Assembly (NCBI RefSeq): GCF_965363235.1
Contig: NC_134843.1
Coordinates: forward strand, 51,021,535-51,085,534
Source of the DNA: Mytilus galloprovincialis
Taxonomy: Eukaryota > Mollusca > Bivalvia > Mytilida > Mytilidae
Direction of reading: 5' to 3'
Length of the DNA stretch: 64,000 nucleotides
The translations under genes were made by a program, and so were the position numbers. The notes beneath the pieces are model-generated. The model made no database searches. It had not been told where the DNA came from and saw only the letters and a list, made by a program, of their open reading frames with translations. Shown piece by piece: positions 13,057 to 25,134 of the stretch. Position 1 is the stretch's first letter. Every line of letters starts with the position of its first letter.

Positions 13057-13076
13057 TTTGGATTTAATGCATGTTC

Positions 13077-14039
13077 TTAAACTTGTATATTAATATCGTT
13101 ATCATTACAACCTGCATTTACCATGCTTACAATCGGCACATCATATTTTGGCTGTGACGGTTTTGGTGTTGGCATATGTGAATGTCGATGGACTGCATCA
13201 CCTGATGTCTGATTTGTGAACGGATCACATGGTACAATATTAACGTCTGGGGTTAATTTTACATCTTTTACTTGAAGTATCTGCTGTTCAACATATTGAT
13301 TAGTTCTTTCAAAAACAGTTTTTGATAGAAGAAGGTCAGACTTTTTACTACCACAAACATTTTGGTCATATTCTTCAAGCGCATCAGCCTCTGCAGTAGC
13401 AGCCGCCGCTTCCTTCTTATAGTTGAGCAATTCTAATTCAGCTTCCAACTCAGCCTTTTTAGTAAATGTCTTTGCACTTGCAACTTTTTCTTGCTCTTCT
13501 ATGTAAGCCTTCTGTTTTTGTAAATCTGCCTCCTTCATGGCAAATTCAAGCTTAGCCTGGGCTGCTTCTGCCTTTGCACGTTTTCTGATTGCAACTGAGC
13601 TTGAGTTTGAAGAAGTTCTAGAATGAGCTTCAGATCTTTGTGTAAATTTAGATTCTTTTTCATCCTTGTCTGACACTTTCATTTGTTGAAGAGCTCGTTC
13701 TAAAATATTTTTGCACTTTGCATCCTCAATTTTGTGCTCCTCATACACTTTGAGACTTTCTTCTGTTTAAGTGTTCTTTAGAAATTTCATATATTCATCT
13801 GAATAAAGACTGTACTTGCAGTAACACAAATTTAAAGTTTTCTTTAATTCTAATAATGTGTTGGTGTCTTCTTGTTTTGTTGTAGAAAATCTCTCAAGAC
13901 AAAGTTCTACTTCAGTTTGTACGAGTTCTATCTTCTTAGAATGTGTATTCACATTAGCTCTGTAAAGCTCAAATCCACGTTCCGTAAGAGTACGTTTTCT
14001 TGGATCCCTGGTATCACCATTTCCATGTTGTGAATCCAT
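13077..14039 (-). pseudogene. BEL/Pao gag, N-terminal coiled-coil part, one in-frame stop
   Basis: It starts at an ATG 16 nt inside the 5' LTR. The same frame runs through a single TAA at 13767-13769 and on to another TAA at 13077. Residues 1-90 are charged and helical. After the stop comes a Ser-rich stretch, then a long Ala/Glu/Lys coiled coil ('KAEAAQAKLEFAMKEADLQK', 'ELEAELELLNYKKEAAAA'). This is the usual N-terminal layout of BEL/Pao gag. Each interruption is a single base change, and the rest looks well preserved. Confidence 0.85.
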
Positions 14040-14055
14040 TGTCTCGTGTTTTTAC

Positions 14056-14644
14056 TGTGCTATTTCTAGGATAAACAACCAGATAACCAACAAGAATTTT
14101 ATTTGCACAACTTTAATCATATAAGGCACCGACAAGACATCAAATGGGTGCGTAGTGCATCATTCTAGTATAAGGTAAAAACTGAAAAGAAAAAATAAAC
14201 AACCTTTACAATCTGATCAAAACATCATAAAAGCATTCATAAAATGTTTCTCTGCTCAAAATTACAATGAAAATGACAAAAAATAAAATATTGATCAAAA
14301 GTGTCCCGAATGGAGTGCCATACATACCAAAAGAAGTGACGAATACATAAATGTCACGAATGGCGTTCCATAGATTTACAATTTGCCGGGAGTTTCATGC
14401 ACATCTCACAACTCAAAAATTTAACTTTACAATAGGAATATCAAATAAAAATCATTTACGGGGGTAGAATAAAAAATGTTAGACAATATTATCAATATAA
14501 AAAACTTACCACGTTACGAGACAGTGAGGAAATAACAAGAAATAGTGGTCAAAATGCTTTCAAAACAATGCAGGAATTGAAGAGATGTTACAAAAAATAG
14601 AGTCATATACGGAACATAAATGCCGGAATTCCGGATACAGAACA
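14056..14644 (-). repeat. BEL/Pao 5' LTR
   Basis: 589 bp, and the partner of 10780-11368. Only 16 bases separate it from the gag start at 14039, leaving no room for an ordinary primer-binding site plus leader. I could not identify a tRNA-complementary site. Confidence 0.95.
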
Positions 14645-15789
14645 ATATTTCTGTAAACGAAGTTGCCTGTATAACTCACTTGAGCGAAAGGATATCTCTA
14701 TTTGTGAATCGGTTTATTAACCCTTTGAACCCAGGGTCGAAGTTCAAGATATTAACATATTAACTGAAATTTTTTGGGTTGCTTTTACATCATTGAGGCT
14801 ATCTATTTTCATTGCGGGGTTTCACATATTTCAAATGGAATTATAGAAAAATTAGAATGTTGTTAGCAGAATCAAAACAGAAAATGATGAACACTTGATT
14901 ATTTTTAGCAATACATAAATTTGATTGAGGGTCTGTGTATTCACATTATTTGTAAAACTCTCCTTAATTATTCCTGTGAAGCGTGTGCTTTACATCGAGG
15001 CTTGCTGTGCTTTACATCGACGCCACAGTGCTTCAACCAATCAGGGAATGTTTATTTGGGGCATTCGACCTATTCTTATTTCTACTCAGATTTTTGCACA
15101 TTTTAATCCAAATTATAGAAAAATGTAATATTGTTAGTACATATAAAATAGAAAATGATGAATACTTTTATTTAAAGATGAATTGGATGGGGCTTCTGTG
15201 TATTCACATTATTTGTACAACTCTCCTTACTGATGCCATATTTTGGAATTTCCGTGACCTAAATGGTTCGCGAAAATTAATATTTTTATAAATATAGTAT
15301 AGTAATTAAACTTCAAAAAGTAAATCGGTTCGATTGAAGTATTATACGGCGGCTTCACTGTTGTGCCTTTAAAATACACCTATTCACCATACTGCACGTA
15401 CAAACTATGCTAGAGGAAAAACGATGATTTTTCAGTGTTATTTTCAACCCTTTTCAGATGCATAAAGCATTATATTTAGGACTATTTGGAAATACCCTTA
15501 AATTGTATGAAGATCAAGAATAACTGTATTTACCAATTTCATTCACAAATTATTTCTAGAACGGGTTTGTTGTGACGCCTCCGGGTGTGGGAGCTTCTCG
15601 CTGCATTGAAGACCAATTAGTGGCCTTCAGCTGTCGTCTCCTCTATGGTCGGGTTGTAATGGGTCTTTCCCGCATAAGCAATTTCACACAGCAAAATATA
15701 ATGAACATGTTTACTTTTATATAAAGTTTCTTTAACAAGGGAGTTTATTAGTAAATTGTGATGTTTTCGCATCACTTAAGTAATTACAT

Positions 15790-16563
15790 GTAACAAACTA
15801 ACATAGGTCCAAGTAATGTGCAGTGGCTGATCCAGGGGAGGGTTTTCAGTTGGAACCGCCCCTTTTTTGCACAGGTATTTGAGGCATGGACCCCCCTTTC
15901 TTGGAATGGATTGTTGAGACTTGATATATGTTCATACATTGTAGAAAATTGAAAATAAATAAAAAAACACCAAACAATTTTTTTTTTGTGAGGTCCAAAA
16001 AAAGGGGGGTCCATGCCCCAAATACCTGTGCTTTTTTGGGGTGATCAGTGCATTTGAATGGGTACATGGTTGGACCCCCCCTTTTCACAAAATGGCCTGA
16101 TGTGTTTCAGTTTAGATTAGAGTAACTGAGACAGATCCAACCATTTTTTTAAAGGGGGACCTCACCCAGGATAAGCAGAGGCGGATTTAGTATTTTTTTC
16201 AAAAAGGGGGACCTAATGTAAATTGAGTTTTTTCGCATCACTCACTAAATAACATAGGTCCGAGTAGTGTGCAGTGGCGGATCCAGCAGGAGGGTTCCCG
16301 GTTGGAATCGCCCCTTTTGTGGGGTGATCAATGCATTTAAATGGGGACATGGTTGGACCCACTTTCAAAATGGCTAGATCTGCCACTGATGTGTTTCGGT
16401 TCTGACTTGACTAGCTGAGACATTTCCAGCCATTTTTAAAAGGGGATCCTAACCCAGGATAAAGGGTCAGATCCAACTGATATCCCTATCCAAATGAATT
16501 GATCGTCAACAAAAAAGGGAGGTTCAACCTCCGGAATCCCCCCTCCCCTAGATCCGCCACTGA
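15790..16563. repeat. MITE-like 'agtggcggatccag' repeats, tandemly duplicated
   Basis: A clear short element is 16272-16388, with ends 'cagtggcggatccag' and 'ctagatctgccactg'. A longer relative begins at 15821 ('cagtggctgatccag'). Both share the flanks 'aacataggtcc' and 'gatgtgtttc', so the block at 15800-16170 and the block at 16250-16465 are tandem copies about 440 bp apart. A third right end ('ctagatccgccactg') is at 16548-16562. Frames inside are poly-G/C shadows. Confidence 0.65.
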
Positions 16564-18344
16564 CCAGAGACTTAATGTGTACAAACCTGACGTAAAATTA
16601 TGTACTATTGAATAATAAATAATATCACATTACCTCAAAAAATCAATAACTGTTACAGTACATTTCACATGTTTCAATAATCCAAAAAACGATGTTTATG
16701 TAAGAAGTTCCCGCGCAAATGTCATGTGTTACCGGAACGGGAAACACACAAAAGAATTGTAGGTGCATGTTGTCATTCGCATTCCGATTAATTTACACAG
16801 TTCAATAAAATATATATGTTAACATTATCTATATTGGTTTTTAATTTAGTTACTAGATCAGAAAAATGATTTGTTTCTCGCAGACAACACAAAATAATAT
16901 ACATATTAACTCGACACTTAATCTAAACATCCCTACAACAAAATGGGACGACCAAACAGATTTCCTAATTTTGATAAAGGTGAAATATGTAGAATAAGAA
17001 TTGTGCACTCTGGAATAAGATCATAAATAAAGCCCTATATAAAGTGTAAACCAAAAAAAAAATAATGTATGAAATCATTGTTTATTACATCTGCTTGCAT
17101 GATAATATTGAAGTTGAAACTAACAACGATCACGTGTATCCTGTCAACCCCTGAAAAACAAATTATTGTCTTCTTGACTACTTCCGCAAACCGTGGTCTG
17201 GTAAAATGATATATTGTTATAGGTCTTATAGTGTATGTTAATAACGTATTATTAGTATTATGTTACATATTTAACTTTTATTTTGCGTTAATTGTTTTCC
17301 ATATAAGAGTCATCCTCCCTTTCTTTACATATAAATACTAAAATGCAATAATATATATGCCATAAACATCTCTACATTTTTTTTCTCAATTAAATAAATG
17401 TGTTAGTATAGTTAGGACTGTCCAAGGACAGCTTTGTTTTACATCCTAAGACATGTCTCAGACACGTCCTAAGACCATCCTAAATAATGTCCTAAGACAT
17501 AACTTAGGACATATCTTAGGATATTTTCATTGACACGGCCCCAGTATTTTGACATTTTGTTCATTCTTTGCAATGATATTCAATTTTCTATTTATATATC
17601 ACATGCATATTTTGAGTGAATTTCACAACTTTGTTATTAGCAAAGTCAAACAGAGCAGTAACATTAATCTTTCATTGAGTTTAATTGAGGTCTGGATCAG
17701 ACATGCAATTAACTGCTAGTAATCCGTAGTTTATTTACTTACCATTGTCATTTTGTTTAGTTTCTCCTGCTACCTATTCTTAAATCGGAATCTGATTTAG
17801 TTTAACTGTGCCTACTGATGTGTTTTTTTATATTCTACATTGCTAGAGTTACAGTGGAAGGTTGATATTTTTCAAAACTTGTTAAATTCCGATGCTTTTT
17901 GGCACCTGTCACTATAAAAGAGCCTTTGGACTTTGTAAGACATGTATATTTTTTTAAATTTTGGTTGATTTATATGTTTCGGGGTTAAGTACGACATCCA
18001 TTTTCGCTGCACTAGAACAGCTTTTTGTTTAGGGGCCAGCTAAATTAAAAACCCCGACTCTGGACACAAGATTCCCCCGCTGTGTTAAAGACCCATTCGT
18101 GACCACTGCTTTTTTTCAACCAAGCAAAGACATCTAAAAATGAAATCATAATCTAGTCTGACACCTCAATCACCATGCAGTTTCCCACTGATCTTTTGGT
18201 ATTATTTTTGACTTTTTTTTATGAATTTCAACGTTACACAAACATAAACAAACACAAAGATAATTTTCTATTAATATTTTATTCAAAACGAAGTAGATAA
18301 TAACATGCTGTGTAGAATATGTCATTACAAAATGTGTAAACATG

Positions 18345-18436
18345 ATAAATAAGTAATAGTTATCCCATAAGGACGCGGTATGTCAGAGTCAGATCACCCC
18401 AAGTCCGAAAGGGATAACTATTTTACACCCCAGCTT
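18345..18436. mobile_element. Short TIR element at the end of duplication copy A
   Basis: The ends are 'aagtaatagttatccca' and 'gggataactattttaca', with 'gatcacccc' inside. It is related to the element at 1648-1768. It sits at the point where homology to copy B stops. Confidence 0.5.
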
Positions 18437-18439
18437 ACA

Positions 18440-21170
18440 ATTTTTAAGGCCTTGATAAATAAAGAAGAAAAAATTTAGTCGGAAAAATATGACATATTTA
18501 CTAACCTGAGGATGACAGCATCTTCATTACACAAAAATCGTTTCGAACAGATCAAGGTAATTAAAATGTTTAGGTTTCGACTTTCTGTTGAAAATAATAA
18601 TTATTGGGAGGGGCAATATCCCTTATCTTTTTTTTTTAATTCACCGGCATTGATTCGCTACTGTTTTATGTGAATTTGTTGTCTATATCAGTTATAGATC
18701 ATATCACTCGTTTCCGGTATTCATGTATAGTATAAGGGAGTAACCATTTCATTTTTAATATGTGGGTGGGGGTTGGGGTGGGGGTGGGGTAGGATGAAAT
18801 GATGAATTTTGAAAAAGGGTTGACAGGAGTTTTGAGTAAAAAAAGGCAGGGTGACAATTTTTGTAAAAATAAGTCATGATAAACTAATAATAAGGCAGGA
18901 CTGTATATAATGGAATATAAAAATGCAGGACAGTGATTACCAATGATAAACAAAAAAGCGGGACAATATTTTTTTTTAATTTTTTTTCCTCATACCCCCC
19001 CCCCCCCCTAATACAGATCAAATTGTAGCTCCCTAAGAAAGTTCAATAAAAAAAATTGTACGGATTTTAAAGATCTACGTCTGAATCTATTTCAAAATTA
19101 ATCACAGAAGCATGTAATTGATTGACCTGTGTGTTAATGTGTAACGTACGTTTAATTCATTTTCCTTTTAATTGATAAAAGTAATCGCCCAAGGAACCAG
19201 AAAGGTTTACAATATGAAAATTAGAAACCAATTGTTCAGAGAACAATTGAAGGTCTTTCCACCAGTTAATATCTATTTTGATATTTAAATATTAAAAATC
19301 AGTCTAAAATGTCAGTTCATATGGCTTTATGATGTATAGATATGAATTTAAAGCAAAGGTCAAAATCTAGAACGTCAAATAACCTATGACCTTGACCTCA
19401 ATTTCAAGGTCACAAACTGAGGATCTCAAATCAAAAGACCCGAGGTCTCTAATATGTACCGATTATCAGGTTATCTGCATGTTGATATCGTAAAATATCA
19501 GCTGCGAGACATAATATGAAGTTTTTTGTCGAGTGAGCGTAGCGAACGAGATCAAAAAGCCTTCATATAATGTCAAGCAGCTGATATTTTACAATATCAA
19601 TATGCAGATAATCTGATAATCGATTTATCCGGCTATATTTGCGTGTTTCAGAAGTGTTTTCTTTGTTTCACCAGCACACAAAAGATGACTTGATAAGTTC
19701 GGGTCAAAGTTATTAACGTCGGTTCAAACATTATGACGTCGCTGATATGTTCGGGTCAAAGTTATTAAGGCCGGGTCAACGTATTTGACGTCACAAAGAC
19801 ATGATACGGAATAATATTAAGAGCTGAACAGAGTGATATAGACAGTGGGACGACCGATAAGTATAGTTAATAAGTTATATCACTTTACACATAATTTTAG
19901 ATATGATAGGGGCAAAAACTCCCATTCATTGTCTACGCACCCTTTCAACTTAAATTATTTAGTTACGACATGTCGCAACTAACAATTTAGTCAAAATAAT
20001 TTGTCGATATCTTATACGGTTTCTGGAAATGAGTGGAAATAAGCCTAATTCAAAAATTAGAATATGACCTTGACCTTTGACCTTGACCTAATTTTCATTT
20101 TTTTGGACCAAGGACCTCAAATCAAAAGATCCTAGGTCTCTATCACTTATGGTGTTCCAGTTTAAAATACATTTCAAAATTTCAAATACAAAAGGGGAAA
20201 TAACTCTCATATGGAGCGTTCATATTGCTTCGGTCGAAATTGGACAAATCATGCGAAGGATATAATGAGCAATTTTATAAAATAAATTTGTCGTAATCTT
20301 TTACGGTTGCGAAGGAGTCATGGACACAAGGAAAACAGTGTTTGGGGAGATAACTCCTACAAAGAAAAGTATTTAGTTACGCAGTGTAAATTTCTAAAGC
20401 GCATAAACTGTTCGATATTATATACCAAATATCTAAGCGACATATTGCGAAACAAATATTTATCGCAAGAACAAAATTAGGCGGAAGAAAAAAAAATATA
20501 ATCAGAAGAAAAACAATAAGTCTTTCCACAGAAAAGTGGAAAGACCTAATAAAGCTAGCAATGCGTTTTCAAAAATGTTTTATTTTCATGAAAGTGTTTT
20601 TACGCGATTCTCTCCTTGAATGCTTGTTAATATATAGTTTAATGTTTAAACCCGTATAAAATAAAAAGATTGTTTAATCTCAAAGAATTGTACTATGAAA
20701 ATAAGGAAATGTAGTTGGATTGCCAATGAGTCATTGTTGTCCAACAAAGTTCAAATAGAGTGAATGTTAAGTATTAAAGGCAATCATACTGCCTTTAACA
20801 TTGAGGGAAAAAAAACATACTTTACAGTTTATTCAAATGACATGCTAACGATGCAAAAGGACAATAAACAAAACAAAATAAACAAATATGCAAGACAAAT
20901 GTTTCAGGAACTACAACCAATTGAATGGCACCAAACGCAACAACAGCAATGAAATACAATGACTCATCAAAATGTCCAAATTTATAATAAAAATTATTTT
21001 ATAGAACTTTACCGAATAACAAAATAAAGACACACCAATGATAAAAAAAAAAAAACACTGATGGTACCTACTTTATGACGTGAGTCAAAGATCAAAGTTG
21101 AAGTCCGTACTGTGATCTTTAATTTTATAATTAATTAAGAGTTATTTCACTGGCAATCATAAAACATCTT
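18440..21170. other. Gene-poor stretch with simple sequence
   Basis: Apart from the foldback at 19460-19622 it holds a G-rich/C-rich run (18765-18790, a poly-C run at 18998-19010), partial mussel repeats (near 20700-20760) and the short repeated phrases 'gttcgggtcaaagttatta' at 19697 and 19751. I see no supportable gene here. Confidence 0.5.
19460..19622. repeat. Long foldback (hairpin) element
   Basis: The arms of about 64 bp, 'cgattatcaggttatctgca' at the left and 'tgcagataatctgataatcg' at the right, continue inward through 'aaaatatcagctg' and 'cagctgatatttt'. The central segment is 'gagtgagcgtagcgaacgag'. It can fold into a near-complete hairpin and is non-coding. Confidence 0.75.
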
Positions 21171-21201
21171 CTCGATAATATGCTTTCTCTTCTGTTTGTA
21201 G

Positions 21202-21315
21202 ATGAGAGTGACACATTTGACCCTGGTGATATAAACTTTGCTTTAGATGCTAGCAATTTATTTGAAAACGATGCTCCTGTATTCAATCAAGCTACCAGAT
21301 CACACACAGCTAGCG
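21202..21315 (+). CDS. Candidate internal exon of an unidentified gene
   Basis: A 114-bp open segment between a good 3' splice site ('tctcttctgtttgtag') and a consensus 5' splice site ('gcg|gtaagt'). It is 38 codons long and phase 1 at both ends. The peptide is acidic and begins 'ESDTFDPGDINFALDASNLF'. I do not recognise the family. About 40 bp around the 3' splice site is repeated at 22877-22918, where the downstream coding part has decayed. No partner exon is placed with confidence, so this could be a lone exon of a gene with long introns or a chance match. Confidence 0.4.
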
Positions 21316-22911
21316 GTAAGTGTTCAGTATGGTTACGTAATATACTCAACAACATGAATAACGCATCACATCTTTCCATAAGCAGATAATCTATATAATT
21401 TATGTTTGATAACATTTTATGAACATGCAGTATATTTTCAACATGCTATTTGAAATAATTGACTTTTTTAGGAACAAAGTTCCTGTTTTCCGGCGTTATT
21501 GGGTATCTGAATTCCTTATAAAAAACTTTACATTAGAAAAGAAATTGATAGAGATGATGCTTTTTCAGTTGTTGAATATATATTTGAAAAATGATGACTC
21601 AGTTTAATACGAGCAAGAAAAAGTGTGTTATTATGTTTGTTAAATATTATATTCCGATTCTTAATATATCATAAGAGTTGTCTCATTGGCACGCATACAA
21701 CATATACTTATATCCATTAAAAAAACAGTGGGAAATGATTAGTTAAAATACAAAACGAAAAGTGTTGTAACTTGACTAAAGAGTTTTAGAAAAGCGACTC
21801 CTAGCGATCCTACATTGAATTTCCATCGCCGTCGTCTGCGGCACCCGCAAATATTAGAAAAGAACACTGGTTAAAGATTTTGAAATTTTAGTAACTTTCT
21901 TTTACTATCTACCAGATTTTGACAGAAGCTTGTTTTTGTTCATAAGATAGTATCCAGAAGTAAATTTTGTAAAAATAAAATTTCATTTTTCCGTTATATA
22001 CTTATAAATGGACTTTATCTGCAATGAAACATTAGATTCACTGTGTGGTTCAGGGTTTTAAAATGATAACTTTCTTAAAATATCCGGGATTTGTGACAAA
22101 CTTGGACAGGAGCTTATTAAAGATCATATTATTTTACTTATAAATGGTATTTTTCTTTCAGTTATTTTACATAAAGTCTGCCGTTAAAGTTTTTAAAACA
22201 TTTATAAGATTCATAAACTATCCTGGATTTTTAATAAGCTCATGCAAAAGCTTATAATAATCAATAGATAGTATCGAGAGGAATATTTTTATTGTGTTTT
22301 TTTTCCTTTTTTGTTGAGTGTGCGAGGCACTGGGTTCCGCGGCACCCTTACAAATTTTATTTTGCGAACTCAGGGAACTCGCTTCGACGTTGTTATGGTT
22401 AACGTGCTCGCCTCGAGTTCAGAAATGTTTAATCCTTTATGGGATCAAATCAAAAGCTTCAACATTCGATGGCATGAGGGTCTTGAGTGAGATCCTCAAT
22501 TCTAAATTCTTTAATTTTAACATAATTTTACATTAATTCAGTACTTATGATTATTCCTATTGTTAATATTTCCCCACTCCATTATTCTCTATTTGATATT
22601 TAATGCATGGTTTTCTCTGCGTTTTTTTTTCTCTGTATCATTAATGTGTTATTCTTTCATCTGTAAACCATACATGTTTTCTTGCGGACTATTACTTCAT
22701 GAGCTAGCAACTGTGTATAAATTTCTCATTACCATGTTCTCGTCTTTATTATGCATCTAACTTGCCACTGGACGACAAACAACCATCCATCCGACCATTT
22801 TTGGTGATACTATTATTTAATCAAATTACGACCAATTTAAATTTTTAAGAATGGAAATGTGTTATCCCCTTTTTGTCTTGATAACATGCTTTCTCTTCTG
22901 TTTGTAGATGA

Positions 22912-23044
22912 GAATGACTTTATTTTTTTCCTTTATCCACGAAAATTTGAACCCACGAAAATAAATGAATCCGCAGTATTCCATAACAATCAACCTACTC
23001 GTGATGGCCTCCATTCATTAAAGGACAGGATTCAACTTCCTTAA
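22912..23044 (+). pseudogene. Possible decayed duplicate of the 21202-21315 exon
   Basis: It follows the same splice-site context as 21202 ('aacatgctttctcttctgtt' then 'tgtag|atgaga'). After about 12 matching bases it diverges, runs through a T-rich stretch and ends in a stop with no donor site. Read as a duplicated exon that has lost its function. Confidence 0.3.
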
Positions 23045-24070
23045 GTTTCATCATCTTGTTTTTAATATTTCTGATTTGTTTGATTATTTGAGTTCAGAGA
23101 AACAGTAGTCTACCCATTGAAATAAAAATGTTATGCATCCATTTATAAGATACAAATGCAGGCAAAACATAACACTACGTCTTAGAAAATCCAGAATTAT
23201 AATACATAAGAGAGAATCTATCAATTTAAAAGTAAATTCTAGCTTGAATTTAAAAAGAAGAATACTTCGATTTTAATCTCAAATATTCATATTTGTATAT
23301 ACAGGTGGTGTCTCAAGTTGCTGTCTTGAATCTGAAAATTGATAAAGAAAAATATTAAAGCAATTATATCAAAATAAAAGTTAAAAAAATAGCTTCTTTT
23401 AAATGATGATGATGATGTCTATGGAAACTCGCATTGTCTATATATACAGAATTGTAACCTACATAATAGGTTGTTATCTGTTGTTTTTGAGGGGGTATTG
23501 ATAGAAAAAGATGATAAGCCTATTGTCAAAAATTATAGAATACACAAAGTGATAAAAAAGACATATGACACTCATTGGCACTCACACCACATTCCTATAT
23601 CTATATATGAGGAAAACCTAATACAGTGTCTGAAAAAAATGATCTTCATGGACGAAACAATTAAATCACAGTCACGAATAATGATTTCAAAGGATAGTTC
23701 GTATATATATTAACCGAACCGTGTTAAATGTGTGTCGTAAATCTTTCTCTTTTTTTGTGTGTGTTTTTTTTTTTTTATAAAATTACAGATGTGTACTATT
23801 TAAAATGTGCTTTCGCATGGAGCAATAAACATTCTCGCATGTTCTTTCTTAAAAATTAATCATAAGTCGTGTACATTTTCTAGTTCAAGAAAGGGGGTCG
23901 TTATTTTTATGGAATAATTTACAGAAATGGATTTTATATTATGATTAAGCAAGATATATAAAAGAAAACATACGGTAAAGTGGCATAGGTCGTGCAAGTG
24001 TGTCTGTTTTACAACCAAAGACGAATTTTCATATCGCAAGACCCGTTTTTAGAGATAACTTTGAAAGGGG
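23045..24070. other. No recognised gene
   Basis: AT-rich sequence. The frame at 23471-23713 ends in a mussel repeat fragment ('cactcattggcactcacacc') and has no recognisable domain. I see nothing else of note. Confidence 0.4.
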
Positions 24071-24147
24071 ATGATATTCATATAATTTAATTTTATTAAA
24101 GGAATTTATATATATCGACTGGGTCTGTGTACACTATATATTGAAAT

Positions 24148-24603
24148 CTAACTTGCAAAACCCAGAATGTTGTATACCTCCTTCAGTGTCGATGTGGCAT
24201 GCAGTATGTTGGCGAGACAGAGCAGCCATTCAACAAACGCATGAATGGTCATCGAAGTGACTACACTTGCAAGCCCGACCTACTCGTAAGTCGTCATTTA
24301 AGACCACCTGGGCACACACAAGCTGATCTCAAAAACCTTACCATCACAATCATAGACCACAACGAGGGTTGGTCGAAGGTCGACAGAGTCGCTCGGGAAA
24401 GATTTTGGATAAGAAAGTTACGAACAGTTTCCCCAGAGGGCATAAATGAAAAAAAACATAGAATGAGTCCCTCATTTTCCTGTCATCACCTGTTTCCAAT
24501 AACTCCGGCTTTAGTACTGGTTTTACAGTTCGAAATTATTTTTAAAAATAACAGTTTAAATTGCAGGGTTCCATTCATTCGGGATGGATGTAAAAGTATG
24601 TAG
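24148..24603 (+). pseudogene. PLE GIY-YIG endonuclease fragment
   Basis: The open frame reads 'CKTQNVVYLLQCRCGMQYVG' (about residues 3-22, with VVY and YVG as the GIY-YIG core), then 'HRSDY' and 'RERFWIRKLRTVSPEGINEK', the end of the domain typical of Penelope-like elements. The first ATG (24199) lies inside the motif, so the true start was upstream in the missing RT part. After the domain the frame adds a tail of about 45 residues of unknown meaning. The domain looks intact but the protein is only a fragment. Confidence 0.85.
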
Positions 24604-25019
24604 CCACGTTCAATTATTTTACCTCATTAGATAAAACATTATTTTTCTTATCATTATTAGACTGCTATTCATTTGGGAGGCTTAAATATGTAGTTTCTGT
24701 TGCAATTGCCCAACCGTTGTCAAATTTGAAATATTATACCAACTTGGATCGATTAGGACATTTTTGATTTTTTCGTTTGAGGACTGCCCTCAATGCAGTT
24801 ATAACATCTAAACTGTCACCAACCTTTGGCAATTTAGAGTTGTGCCAGTTCACATCGATAATAACTATTTTCATTTGGCATATCTTTGTAATCTTTGCGC
24901 CGTGTTTGGAAATTTAAAAATTGTATCAGCGTCTGGTGTTCGCTTAAATTGTATAAATTCAAGATTTTGAAAAAGTTTCTCAGTTTGAATATATTGACAT
25001 GATTCATTTAACATCGTGC

Positions 25020-25059
25020 TATTATTGAAGAAGGATATCTGTATCCGAAATATCTAATA
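25020..25059 (+). ncRNA. Hammerhead-like motif in PLE 1, probably inactive
   Basis: Stem I tatta/taata (25020-25024 with 25055-25059), core 'ttgaaga' (consensus ctgaNga, first base changed), stem II ggata/tatcc with loop tctg, then 'gaaa' and 'tatc'. PLEs are known to carry hammerheads. The C-to-T core change should abolish cleavage. Confidence 0.4.
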
Positions 25060-25134
25060 TTTGTTCATTTTATAGTTATTTAATGGTAATGTTGTACCCT
25101 TTTTGACTTGTTATATATTATATTTTGTAGTGTA

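Larger units (their letters stand above)
10780..14644 (-). mobile_element. BEL/Pao LTR retrotransposon, pol-deleted
   Basis: A 3865-bp element on the minus strand with two 589-bp LTRs that differ at 7 positions, and a 5-bp target duplication, 'atatt', at 10775-10779 and 14645-14649. The interior (11369-14055) holds a gag with coiled coil, a 13-residue tandem repeat, a DUF1759-type capsid region, Cys/His knuckles and the start of a protease-like region, then jumps to the 3' LTR. Reverse transcriptase, RNase H and integrase are absent. A polypurine stretch ('agacggggag') abuts the 3' LTR. Stops and frameshifts break gag, so it must rely on other copies for mobility. The family call rests on the gag and zinc-knuckle pattern. 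Confidence 0.92.
8291..17237. other. Block of foreign DNA nested in the TIR transposon
   Basis: This stretch is absent from the related TIR element at 25135-26074. It contains a mussel interspersed repeat (8648-8922), a BEL/Pao LTR element (10780-14644) and MITE-like 'agtggcggatcc' repeats (9660-9895 and 15821-16563). No clear target duplication marks its own ends. The rest (about 8930-9650, 9900-10780 and 14645-15780) shows nothing I can name. Confidence 0.6.
7665..17544. mobile_element. TIR transposon, copy 1, interrupted by a 9-kb insertion
   Basis: The ends are 'caggggccgtgtcaacga' and 'cattgacacggccccag', flanked on both sides by TA. The subterminal zones are crowded with 'gtcctaagac' and 'gtcttaggac' motifs in both orientations. 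Removing 8291-17237 leaves about 933 bp that aligns throughout with the 940-bp copy at 25135-26074. No transposase frame is visible, so it is probably a non-autonomous element that was later invaded. Confidence 0.8.
1362..18343 (+). repeat. Segmental duplication, copy A (expanded by insertions)
   Basis: Matches 56629-61258 in the same order and orientation. Clear anchors are 'aaaaataaagaagtaaatga' (near 1493 and 56784), 'aaggaccgaccgcttatttg' (near 6348 and 59272) and 'ttaatattttattcaaaacg' (18270 and 61183). Identity is very high at 6281-6540 and lower elsewhere. Relative to copy B it has extra DNA at about 1636-3077 (two MITE units), 3560-4405 (mussel repeats) and 7405-17660 (a nested transposon block). 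No host gene is recognisable in the shared part. Confidence 0.85.
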
